DNA of 18,445 nucleotides from an uncultured Ruminococcus sp. (GTDB taxonomy: Bacteria; Bacillota; Clostridia; Oscillospirales; Acutalibacteraceae), in the NCBI GenBank assembly GCA_910585865.1, contig CAJUGO010000023.1:1-18445 (forward strand). The letters are read 5' to 3'. The translations under genes and the position numbers were made by a program. The notes below the pieces were generated by a model. The model ran no database searches. It saw nothing but the letters and a program-made list of their open reading frames with translations, and was not told where the DNA came from. Shown here in pieces: positions 7,596 through 14,152 of this stretch; the stretch's first letter is position 1; each line of letters opens with the position of its first letter.

Positions 7596-8579
7596 TCATT
7601 TTGTAAGTGTAAATGTTATTTTTCCGTTAGCATAGAGCTTGCAGTTAAGTTTGTAATTCTCGCTCTGTCCAAAGGTATATTTCACATTTATTTTTATAAT
7701 ATCCTCGGCAACTAAGTCTTGATTTTTTCCGTTTTTGACTGCATCATTATAGAGAACTTCGTACATCCAACGGACAGAATTATGCTCGCCCCCATTGTAC
7801 TTAATTGTTATTTCGTCGGATTGTAAAATAATGTTATCAGAGTCAAAACCCGTATCTGTTCCTGTCACGGTTTTTTCATCATAAAAATGATTTGTCATAT
7901 TCCACTGAAAGAACATTTTTGAAACTTTGGACTTTTGTCCCATATAATTTGCTACACTATTTTGAGGCTTACCAACTTTTCCTGTTTCGTCAACAATGAA
8001 ATTCTCATAAGAAAAAATGCCCGTTATATCATAAGTTTTGTTCCTCTTTGAGCCTGTAAGAAATACACTGTCACTGTTTTCTCCGCTAAAATACACATTT
8101 TTAATATCGTCAAATTCGCCGTTATCCCAGAGCTTTTTCAGAATTTTTGTACTGTCGTATTGATAATTTAGTTCATCATATTCACTTTTGCAATCCCAAA
8201 AATCACTTTTCAGCTCTTCCTCTGTCACTTCTTTATATATGGAAAAGCTGTCGACATAATAACAATGTTCACTTAAATTTGTGTTAAGCATTTTTGCATT
8301 TTCACTCTGAAATGTTATGCTATCAATATTAATACCGTCAAATGAAAAATAAACACTGTCATAATTCTTATCGTTATTCTTGGTAAACTCAAGGGTTTCG
8401 TTCTCAATCTTAATTTTGTCCTGTGTAATATCGGCGTTTTGTTTCTCGCTTATTAAGGTGTTTTCATTACAATTTTGCGATACCCCGACATATAAATAAA
8501 CTTTGTTTGCTCCACAGCCAGAAAACGCATACATGAGAACCATCATTAAGATCAATACGTATATGTAACTTTTTATCAT
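7596..8579 (-). CDS. Lipoprotein of unknown function
   Basis: A 327-residue lipoprotein with a signal peptide and lipobox AFSGC, lipidated cysteine at residue 22. After a linker rich in Asn, Lys and Glu, the protein has many beta-strand-like segments (YDSVYFSFDGINID, NVYFSGENSDSVFL, YNGGEHNSVRWMYEVLYND). No catalytic motif is recognised. The start at 8579 has a modest ribosome site (GGTGA, 4 nt upstream). It begins 31 nt after the stop of the 41-aa peptide gene and overlaps the next lipoprotein gene's region, so it is the second gene of the operon. With the second lipoprotein it probably forms the extracellular part of the ABC system, for capture, sensing or self-protection. The precise role is inference from position. 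Confidence 0.85.
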   Translation of the reverse strand: MIKSYIYVLILMMVLMYAFSGCGANKVYLYVGVSQNCNENTLISEKQNADITQDKIKIENETLEFTKNNDKNYDSVYFSFDGINIDSITFQSENAKMLNTNLSEHCYYVDSFSIYKEVTEEELKSDFWDCKSEYDELNYQYDSTKILKKLWDNGEFDDIKNVYFSGENSDSVFLTGSKRNKTYDITGIFSYENFIVDETGKVGKPQNSVANYMGQKSKVSKMFFQWNMTNHFYDEKTVTGTDTGFDSDNIILQSDEITIKYNGGEHNSVRWMYEVLYNDAVKNGKNQDLVAEDIIKINVKYTFGQSENYKLNCKLYANGKITFTLTK

Positions 8580-8610
8580 GTTTCACCAGCAATTAAGATA
8601 TGTTTGCCAT

Positions 8611-8736
8611 TTACTGTTTATCTAATCTTTCATAAGTTTCTGCACTCGCATTTATAGCCGCTGCCAATGACCGTGCGCATATTGCAGCCAATGTTGTTAA
8701 TGCTATCTTTTTGATTGTGCTTACTTTGTGTTTCAT
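8611..8736 (-). CDS. Small hydrophobic peptide gene, first in the ABC operon
   Basis: A 41-codon gene beginning MKHKVSTIKKIALTTLAAIC and ending SAETYERLDKQ. Its ribosome site is among the best in the window (CGGAGG, 9 nt before the ATG at 8736). The basic start, the Ala/Leu-rich middle and an A-S-A at residues 30-32 look like a signal peptide; cleavage after ASA would release ETYERLDKQ, reminiscent of Phr-type exported signal peptides. An arginine inside the hydrophobic part (CARS) makes the segment weaker than a normal signal. It does not fit AgrD (no thiolactone pattern) or double-glycine bacteriocins. A strong promoter lies about 180 nt upstream and two lipoproteins plus an ABC-2 exporter follow, so it may be the exported or sensed peptide of that system. 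The gene is well supported by ribosome site and context; the function is speculative. Confidence 0.65.
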   Translation of the reverse strand: MKHKVSTIKKIALTTLAAICARSLAAAINASAETYERLDKQ

Positions 8737-8919
8737 ATTTCAGAACCTCCGTTTAATTTAATTATAATTTTACATAATATGGCTTTATAAAAACGATGGA
8801 AGCACCCCTTTTCTGTAAAATTATTTCCGCAGAGTATCGGTATACTAAATATCCTCATAGAAGGAAATATAACTATTATTTATTTTAAAAAATCCACAGA
8901 GATAATAAAGTAAAATCAT
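8737..8919 (-). promoter_or_regulatory. Long structured 5' leader of the peptide-ABC operon
   Basis: Between the predicted transcription start near 8913 and the ATG at 8736 lie about 177 nt without a gene. The leader can form AGTAT-ACCG-ATACT inside a wider TATTTCC...GGAAATA pairing. No known riboswitch consensus or T-box motif was recognised. A leader this long before a 41-codon gene suggests post-transcriptional control but does not prove it. Confidence 0.35.
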
Positions 8920-8948
8920 ACTATAAACATATATACCATTATTATCAA
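8920..8948 (-). promoter_or_regulatory. Sigma-A-type promoter of the peptide-ABC operon
   Basis: On the minus strand TTGATA (8948-8943) and TATAGT (8925-8920) are 17 nt apart, each one base from consensus. It lies immediately next to the T-run of the upstream terminator, which isolates it from the HD-domain operon. Confidence 0.7.
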
Positions 8949-8950
8949 AT

Positions 8951-9022
8951 AAAAAAACTGCTATCCTTTCAAATAAACGGCTGAACATTTATGCCGCCCT
9001 TTACTGAAATTATAGCAGTTTT
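8951..9022 (-). terminator. Three-tier terminator hairpin after the HD-domain gene
   Basis: An outer 11-bp stem (8954-8964 with 9012-9022), a middle 5-bp stem (TTTCA/TGAAA) and an inner 4-bp stem (CGGC/GCCG) nest with small internal loops. On the minus strand the outer stem runs into seven Ts, and on the plus strand into TTTTATTTTATTTTTT. It probably ends the symporter-HD transcript leftward and any rightward read-through. It is unusually long for a plain terminator. Confidence 0.7.
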
Positions 9023-9041
9023 ATTTTATTTTTTATAAAAG

Positions 9042-9073
9042 TGGTAAAATTTGTGCGTTTTCTGGTAAAATTT
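9042..9073. repeat. Direct repeat pair with 21-bp period
   Basis: TGGTAAAATTT occurs at 9042-9052 and again at 9063-9073, exactly 21 bp apart, that is two helical turns on the same DNA face. Pairs of 9-bp sites with 12-bp spacers are typical of LytTR-type response regulators such as AgrA and ComE; the sequence itself is only a loose fit to their consensus. The nearest candidate target to the right is the 55-codon ORF at 9160. Confidence 0.4.
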
Positions 9074-9087
9074 TTAATTTTTTTACA

Positions 9088-9159
9088 TATCTATCCTTCT
9101 TAATGTATGTCATAATACGAAAATAAGACTATACTTACAAAGAATAAGAAGGACAGATA
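9088..9159 (+). repeat. 15-nt inverted repeat overlapping a ribosome site
   Basis: TATCTATCCTTCTTA (9088-9102) is complementary at 14 of 15 positions to TAAGAAGGACAGATA (9145-9159), with 42 nt between. The right arm contains the AAGAAGGA ribosome site of the 55-codon ORF. If transcribed from upstream it could fold and hide that site; a TATACT at 9130-9135 could instead make it a DNA operator around a promoter. Confidence 0.45.
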
Positions 9160-9327
9160 ATGAAAATTTTACACTTTTTAGAAAAATCTGCACAGTACAG
9201 TTTAGAATTTACCGAAAAAAATACCGACCTTTCAAACAGGAGCGAATATACATTTTTATTCGTCTTTTATTCTGCCCTTTTCAAGATTGGGCATTATAAA
9301 ATTATTTTTAGTATAATCCCAAAGTGA
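9160..9327 (+). CDS. Possible 55-aa small protein, divergent
   Basis: This 55-codon frame starts MKILHFLEKSAQYSLEF and has a strong ribosome site (AAGAAGGA, 7 nt before the ATG at 9160). A TATACT -10-like motif lies at 9130-9135 but no good -35 is seen. The first 32 codons are in otherwise empty DNA; the last 24 run antisense through the end of the HD-domain gene, where an aromatic- and Ile-rich tail (ALFKIGHYKIIFSIIPK) may simply reflect the other strand. It is the only candidate plus-strand protein gene in the window. Real expression is uncertain. Confidence 0.3.
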   Translation: MKILHFLEKSAQYSLEFTEKNTDLSNRSEYTFLFVFYSALFKIGHYKIIFSIIPK

Positions 9328-9852
9328 CTGCGAACCGTCAGCAGTATTTTTATTGCGTTCAAGTATCTGGCTCAGCTTAATTCCATGCTCTGCCCACGCC
9401 TTGCCATCTGTTGCCGCATTGAGCATTGTAGGCTGAATATTATCAATCGTATGGGCAAATTTTGCTTCACGGCTTTCACCTCGTTCAAATTCTTTCCACA
9501 ACGACTTTAAGGTTTCCCCCTGATCAGCCGGAAGCAATCCAAAAATTCTTTCCGCCGCCTTATTTTCTCTTTCACTTTGAGTTGCTGCCGCCTCTTTGTC
9601 ATATGCGTAGGTATCGCCTGCATCAATCTCTACTATATCGTGTATCAGCAGCATTGTCACCGTTTTAAGCACATCAATATTCTCATTTGCATATTCACTT
9701 AAAAGCACAGTCATAATTGCAGCATGCCAAGCATGCTCTGCATCATTTTCCTTGCGTACAGCATTATTCAGATATGTTTGTCTTTGTATAAGCTTTTCTT
9801 TATCAATCTCCCTGATAAAGTCAAACTGTCTGTCAATCCTTGATTCGTCCAT
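9256..9852 (-). CDS. HD-domain hydrolase (HDDC2/YfbR-like)
   Basis: A 198-residue cytosolic metal-dependent phosphohydrolase of the HD superfamily. The metal ligands are visible: His in DAEHAWHA (40/43), the HD pair in LLIHDIVEIDAGD (71-72) with Glu 75 and Asp 80, and the late Asp in FAHTIDNIQP (137). The order E-H-x-W-H, H-D-x-x-E-x-x-x-G-D matches HDDC2/YfbR proteins, which in studied members remove phosphate from deoxynucleoside monophosphates; that substrate is inferred from the family. I start at the ATG at 9852 because GAGG lies 6 nt before it; the ATG at 9864 has no ribosome site. It follows the symporter gene by 22 nt and is probably co-transcribed with it, ending at the hairpin 8951-9022. 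Confidence 0.9.
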   Translation of the reverse strand: MDESRIDRQFDFIREIDKEKLIQRQTYLNNAVRKENDAEHAWHAAIMTVLLSEYANENIDVLKTVTMLLIHDIVEIDAGDTYAYDKEAAATQSERENKAAERIFGLLPADQGETLKSLWKEFERGESREAKFAHTIDNIQPTMLNAATDGKAWAEHGIKLSQILERNKNTADGSQSLWDYTKNNFIMPNLEKGRIKDE

Positions 9853-9874
9853 TTCAATCCTCATATGTAAAAAA

Positions 9875-11332
9875 TTATTTATAAATCACCGGAATCGGCG
9901 TTCTGTCAAATTCGTCAAGTCTGTTCCCGTACATATAGTAATTTGTTTCCTTAACAATTACCGGAGATAATGCAATTACTGCAAAAATATTCGGCAGTGC
10001 CATAAGTGCATTGAAAATATCTGCCATTATCCAAACAAAGTCAAGTGCAGTAATCGGAGCTATAAACAAAACCACAATAAATAAAAGCTTATACGGAATA
10101 ATGCCTTTTTTGCCAAAAAGATACTCAATACATCTCTCTCCATAGTATGACCAGCCGAGAATTGTTGAAAATGCAAATAATACAATTCCGACAACCAAAA
10201 TAGGTGTTCCAATAACAGGAATCTGCTCAAAAGCAGCAGATGTAAGTGCATCGCCTTCAACTTTATTTAAATCAATGTCAGGATTCTTTATACATGAACT
10301 TACAATTACAAGTCCTGTCATCAGACATACTACAACAGTATCCCAAAATGTACCGGTTGAAGAAATCATTGCCTGACGAACAGGGTTTCTTGACTGAGCG
10401 GCAGACGCCACAATCGGAGCAGAACCCATACCCGATTCATTGCTGAAGAGACCTCTTGCTATACCGTACCGCGCAGCCATCATTATGCCTGCACCAAAAA
10501 TCCCCCCTCCCAATGCTTTAGGAGAAAATGCAGCTCCAAGAATTGTACATACAGTCTGCTGCAAAACATCAGCGTTAATGCCTAATATAATAATACATCC
10601 AGCCACATAAAGTATCGCCATAAGCGGAACAAATTTTTCACACACCTTTGAAATTGACCTGATTCCGCCAAATATAACAAGAGCAGTACATATAGTAATG
10701 ACAATGCCGGAAGTAAGTGAAACAGCCGAAATCTCAGAACCGAAAAAGCTGATATTTAATGTTTTTTCAGGGTTAAAAGTATTATTCATAACATTAGCAA
10801 TTGCGTTTGTCTGCACACTGCATCCTATACCAAAAGACGCAAGAGCCGCAAATAATGCAAACAGCACCGCAAGCCACTTCATACTGCGCCTTTTCCCTCC
10901 GATTACAGGCTTTATACCCCTTTCGATTGCATACATTGCACCGCCCTGCATTCTGCCGTCTTTTGTTTTTACACGGTACTTTACTGCAATAAGAGATTCA
11001 GCGTACTTTGTTGCAATACCTAAGACACCCGCAATCCAACACCAAAAAACCGCACCTGCACCGCCGTATGCAATTGCCGTGCCAACACCTATAATGTTGC
11101 CTGTGCCGATTGTTGAAGCAAGTGCTGTTGTAAGGGCCTGAAAGGGACTTATGTCACCGTCAACCTCAGGGTCTTTAGTTACTGAAAGTTTGATTGCCTT
11201 AAGCGTTTTGCGCTGCATAAACTTTGTTCTTACCGTCATAAAGATGTGCGTGCCGACCAGAATAATTATCATTGGCAGTCCCCACAGCAAATCATTGAAT
11301 GAGCTTGCCATGTCATTAATAAAATCCATCAT
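9875..11332 (-). CDS. AGCS-family sodium:alanine/amino-acid symporter
   Basis: A 485-residue membrane transporter of the alanine or glycine:cation symporter family, which imports small amino acids with Na+ or H+. The family's hallmark motif ALASTIGTGNIIGVGTA sits at about 70-86, followed by GAVFWCWIAGVLGIATKYAE; further conserved stretches are RYGIARGLFSNESGMGSAPI (about 290-310) and FAFSTILGWSYYGERC (about 395-410). About ten to eleven helices can be read. Length is normal. The start at 11332 has GGGAGAG just upstream; the ATG three bases further in would suit it equally. A palindromic motif (11367-11385) in the 75-nt gap upstream resembles one before the EamA gene. The HD-domain gene follows in the same transcript. 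Alanine versus glycine specificity cannot be told from this. Confidence 0.95.
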   Translation of the reverse strand: MMDFINDMASSFNDLLWGLPMIIILVGTHIFMTVRTKFMQRKTLKAIKLSVTKDPEVDGDISPFQALTTALASTIGTGNIIGVGTAIAYGGAGAVFWCWIAGVLGIATKYAESLIAVKYRVKTKDGRMQGGAMYAIERGIKPVIGGKRRSMKWLAVLFALFAALASFGIGCSVQTNAIANVMNNTFNPEKTLNISFFGSEISAVSLTSGIVITICTALVIFGGIRSISKVCEKFVPLMAILYVAGCIIILGINADVLQQTVCTILGAAFSPKALGGGIFGAGIMMAARYGIARGLFSNESGMGSAPIVASAAQSRNPVRQAMISSTGTFWDTVVVCLMTGLVIVSSCIKNPDIDLNKVEGDALTSAAFEQIPVIGTPILVVGIVLFAFSTILGWSYYGERCIEYLFGKKGIIPYKLLFIVVLFIAPITALDFVWIMADIFNALMALPNIFAVIALSPVIVKETNYYMYGNRLDEFDRTPIPVIYK

Positions 11333-11366
11333 CTTCTCTCCCTTTATTTTTTATCACAATCAGTTA

Positions 11367-11385
11367 AAATGTTTAATAAATATAA
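11367..11385. promoter_or_regulatory. Operator-like motif upstream of the symporter
   Basis: AAATGTTTAATAAATATAA matches 16 of 19 positions of the perfect palindrome at 12992-13010 and lies 35-53 nt before the symporter start. The DNA is very AT-rich, so the similarity is weaker evidence than it seems. Confidence 0.3.
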
Positions 11386-11407
11386 TAACATTAATACAGC
11401 TTAAAAA

Positions 11408-12058
11408 TTATTGCTTTTCCAAAATACGCTTTACATCTGCAAGATTATACGCCGTATCATATAAAAGAGACTTTATCTCTTCACTCGGTTCATCCAAATC
11501 AGGCACCATAACAGTTTTGCAACCCGCGGCACTTGCAGATTTTATTCCGTTTTGAGAATCCTCAAGAGCCAGACATTCATAAGGAGCAAGTTCAAGCTTT
11601 TTTGCCGCATAAAGATAAATATCAGGCTCAGGCTTTCCCCTCTCCACCATTGACGCGCATACTATTTCGTCAAAATATTTATAAAGGTCGAGCTTCTGAA
11701 GATATGTTTTTGTTCTTTCCGGTGCAGTTGCAGTTGCCAAAGCTACTTTGTATCCGTAATTCTTAAGATATGACAAAAGCTCTTCCGCACCAGGTTTAGC
11801 TTCTATTCCGTTTTCTTCTATGTATTTATCCATAAGCTCTACTCGCTTATCATGAACGGCATAATAATCAAAATCATCACCAAAATATTCTTTTAATCTT
11901 TTTATCGCATATACACGCGCCATTGAACGGATACTCAGCGCATGATGCTTTTTCATAGGATATCCAAAAAAATTTGCCGCTTCACACCAAAAACGTACAT
12001 ACAACTTTTCTGTATCAAGTATTACACCATCCATATCGGATATAACTCCTTTAATCAT
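11408..12058 (-). CDS. HAD-family phosphatase / phosphoglucomutase-like
   Basis: A 216-residue cytosolic hydrolase of HAD subfamily I (beta-phosphoglucomutase/YniC-like). Motif I is SDMDGVILDTE with nucleophile Asp 8 and acid/base Asp 10; an alpha-helical cap follows (about 15-85); motif II is ALATATA (Thr near 109), motif III the Lys in ERGKPEPDIY and motif IV LEDSQNG. The pattern fits sugar-phosphate or other small-molecule phosphatases as well as mutases, so the substrate is open. Its ATG lies inside the last codons of the EamA gene (8-nt overlap), with GGGGGAAGG as ribosome site, so the two are coupled. The stop is followed by a 75-nt gap to the symporter gene with only a weak AT-rich hairpin, so read-through is possible. 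Confidence 0.92.
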   Translation of the reverse strand: MIKGVISDMDGVILDTEKLYVRFWCEAANFFGYPMKKHHALSIRSMARVYAIKRLKEYFGDDFDYYAVHDKRVELMDKYIEENGIEAKPGAEELLSYLKNYGYKVALATATAPERTKTYLQKLDLYKYFDEIVCASMVERGKPEPDIYLYAAKKLELAPYECLALEDSQNGIKSASAAGCKTVMVPDLDEPSEEIKSLLYDTAYNLADVKRILEKQ

Positions 12059-12974
12059 TGCACCTTCCCCCTGTTTTTAAATTTACAAAAGCAATTCCCA
12101 GCGATATCAGCAATAATGAAATAAGCGTTGCATACCTGAACACATCTTCACCAAGCATAATGCCGGACAGTACTGTGCCAAATACAGGCACAAGCAGGTT
12201 AAACACTGATATTTGGCTTGCCGGATGATATTTTAACAGCGCAGTCCACAGAGAAAATGCTGCAGCCGAAACAAATGCCAGCCATAATAATATTAAAAGA
12301 CTTTCATTATTTGAAATTGCAAGACTTCCTCCGCATACAACACCGGTTACAAGAAGAACCGATCCTCCAATAATTAACTGAAATGCCGTCACCGCAAAAG
12401 GATTCCTGTTTGCTGCTGTCTTTTTGGAAATAATGTTACCTGCTGCCGCAGATACTGTTGAAAATAAAATCAACAAGTCACCAAACAGCGTGTCCGTACT
12501 TAATTTACCGCCCCAATTGATTGCTATAACTCCTGCAAATCCCAACAGACACCCTAAAATTTTAAAAACAGTGAGTTTGTCCGACTTAAAAAACAAAGGT
12601 ACGGCAAGAACTGTAAAAAAAGATCCGCACGCCGTAATTATTGAAGTATTAGTCCCGCTTGTAAATCCTATGCCGGCATATGTAAAAATATACTGCGCCG
12701 CTGTCTGAACCAGACCAAGTCCCGTTACGGGCAATACGTCATTTTTACTTAATTTCGGAAGTTTCCTGTCTGTAATCCACACAGTTATATAAACCATTAC
12801 GCCTGCCGACAAAAAACGCAGACCCGCAAAAATAAACTTTGCTCCTATGTCGCTTTCGTCAATCTGAAACGACTGATAACCAAGTTTAATGAACGGAAAT
12901 GCCGTACCCCACAAAAGAGTACATAAAATTGCCAGCACACAAGCTGTCATTCTGTTTTCAAGAAACTTTTTCAT
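12051..12974 (-). CDS. EamA/DMT-family exporter
   Basis: A protein of about 307 residues in the drug/metabolite transporter superfamily, with the ten-helix plan of two EamA repeats. Repeat one has LLWGTAFPFIKLG near the start and the conserved GLVQTAAQYIFTYAGIGFTSGTN stretch in two parts; repeat two starts around FGDLLILFSTVSAAAGNIISK and ends VFGTVLSGIMLGE. Such proteins export amino acids or other metabolites from the cytoplasm; the substrate cannot be read. I start at the ATG at 12974; a GTG at 12986 would add four residues, and neither has a clear ribosome site. A perfect 19-bp palindrome (12992-13010) lies directly upstream and may be an operator. It overlaps the HAD phosphatase gene, with which it forms an operon. 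Confidence 0.92.
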   Translation of the reverse strand: MKKFLENRMTACVLAILCTLLWGTAFPFIKLGYQSFQIDESDIGAKFIFAGLRFLSAGVMVYITVWITDRKLPKLSKNDVLPVTGLGLVQTAAQYIFTYAGIGFTSGTNTSIITACGSFFTVLAVPLFFKSDKLTVFKILGCLLGFAGVIAINWGGKLSTDTLFGDLLILFSTVSAAAGNIISKKTAANRNPFAVTAFQLIIGGSVLLVTGVVCGGSLAISNNESLLILLWLAFVSAAAFSLWTALLKYHPASQISVFNLLVPVFGTVLSGIMLGEDVFRYATLISLLLISLGIAFVNLKTGGRCND

Positions 12975-12991
12975 ATTTTTTACCACGCTTC

Positions 12992-13010
12992 ATATGTTTA
13001 TTAAACATAT
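12992..13010. promoter_or_regulatory. Perfect palindrome before the EamA gene
   Basis: ATATGTTTA-T-TAAACATAT, nine paired bases around one central base, lies 17 nt before the EamA start codon chosen here. The site is either a repressor operator (MarR/TetR-type length) or a hairpin in the leader that masks the ribosome-binding region. A weak promoter (TTGTTA, 18 nt, TAGGAT on the minus strand) can be drawn just upstream. Nothing else is seen in 13011-13145. Confidence 0.5.
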
Positions 13011-13145
13011 ACCGCACCTATCCTAAGATTTTCTCAGATTCTTTAACAAAAACCATTTGTATATGTAAACTTTTGCTTCTAAAAGTGAATTACTGCTTTG
13101 ACATAATATATATATGATAAATCAAAATCTGAATTACAACTTATT

Positions 13146-13898
13146 TTATAAGCACAGTATTCTTATCATACCCAATATAAGAAGATGGACGGGATAAAAC
13201 CAATAGAAAAACCATTTTGAAAAAACTTTGCCTTTTTCCATTCGCTTACCGTTATATAAACAGATAATTACAATTCCTGAAACTGCAATTCCTGCCATGC
13301 TTTCCAATGCATAAAAAATATTTGTGCTCATCGGATAGTTTCCAATACCAAGTAAAAAATTGAATGAGCCAAACAAAATCATAGATATAACAAAAGCTAT
13401 TTTTATTTTCTCTTTTGAACCGTCAGCCCATACAAACAACAGTGTAAATATTGGTGCACACAACGCCCAATCAGAAATTGAAGAAAGCAGTATCAAGCCT
13501 AAAATAACAATAATTTTCAAAATCGTGCTTGATAATTTTTCAATAGTAATAAGAATTAAAAAACATATAAGCAAAGTAAATATCATATTCAAACCGTGAA
13601 ACTTCAACACACCTTCTTGAGTAAAAGCCAGACAGTATGGAATTTCAGAAACAAGTGCAAATATCGTCAGCCTGATGGCGTATTTTTTCTTTGAGTGAGT
13701 ATATTTGTATCCCTCAACAAGAAAATAACACATTGTAATTGCAGTAAAATATCCTATATTAAGAAAAATTTCTGATACAACGTGACCGGGTTCCATAAAA
13801 ATTACTGATATATGATTCAAAAGCATAGTAACCATAGCTATGTATTTAATAATATCTCTATTAAAGATCTTGTATTTTTCTCTTAGTTTTGTTTCCAT
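13146..13898 (-). CDS. TraX-family membrane protein
   Basis: A 250-residue integral membrane protein with about eight helices. It carries the TraX family signatures: an N-terminal DIIKYIAMVTMLLNHISVIF, then CYFLVEGYKYTHSKKKYAIR and LTIFALVSEIPYCLAF, and a C-terminal FYWFYPVHLLILG. TraX of F plasmids acetylates the pilin N-terminus; chromosomal members in Firmicutes are common and are probably membrane acyltransferases of unknown substrate. No conjugation genes are nearby, so pilin modification is not implied here. The ribosome site GGGAGG is 12 nt from the ATG, longer than usual. The gene appears to stand alone, between the trx operon terminator and the EamA operon; a weak hairpin overlaps its stop codon. 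Confidence 0.9.
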   Translation of the reverse strand: METKLREKYKIFNRDIIKYIAMVTMLLNHISVIFMEPGHVVSEIFLNIGYFTAITMCYFLVEGYKYTHSKKKYAIRLTIFALVSEIPYCLAFTQEGVLKFHGLNMIFTLLICFLILITIEKLSSTILKIIVILGLILLSSISDWALCAPIFTLLFVWADGSKEKIKIAFVISMILFGSFNFLLGIGNYPMSTNIFYALESMAGIAVSGIVIICLYNGKRMEKGKVFSKWFFYWFYPVHLLILGMIRILCL

Positions 13899-14088
13899 TT
13901 CAAATAATAACCTCCCGGGATGCCGATTTATCTTATTCCTGACTGTAATAAATCGTTTAAGATATATCTTTTCAGTCTCAGCATTTTTATATACAATCTG
14001 AATCTGCTCTATGCTTTATTAACCAAACGCAGAACATAAACAGCTTAAACTGAGTGCTGTTTCTTACACAGCCTGATAAATTAAATAC

Positions 14089-14132
14089 CTGAAAAGTGTC
14101 TGAATTATCTTTAGAAAACAGACGCTTTTCAG
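14089..14132 (-). terminator. Probable terminator of the trx operon
   Basis: A 14-bp stem with one G-T pair (CTGAAAAGTGTCTG / CAGACGCTTTTCAG) and a 16-nt loop lies 20 nt past the trxB stop. The following bases (GTATTTAATTT) are only moderately T-rich. A second weaker hairpin (AAACAGC/GCTGTTT, 14038-14062) follows. No gene is seen in 13899-14152. Confidence 0.55.
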
Positions 14133-14152
14133 ATAATGCTATAAATATAAAT

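Noticed and set aside
8611..8736. AgrD-type cyclic autoinducer precursor
   Set aside because: The only cysteine lies in the hydrophobic segment, there is no acidic AgrD tail pattern, and no AgrB gene is nearby.
8737..8919. Riboswitch or T-box in the peptide-operon leader
   Set aside because: No AGGGTGG T-box sequence or known aptamer core recognised; only small hairpins.
10698..11141. Plus-strand 147-codon frame inside the symporter gene
   Set aside because: Exactly antisense to conserved symporter motifs; no ribosome site; a reading-frame shadow.
13095..13120. TTGACA with TA-rich DNA after it, possible plus-strand promoter
   Set aside because: No acceptable -10 at 16-18 nt and no plus-strand gene downstream.
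13959..13970. AAGATATATCTT palindrome upstream of the TraX gene
   Set aside because: Only 12 bp of AT-rich sequence, not aligned with a promoter; expected by chance in such DNA.
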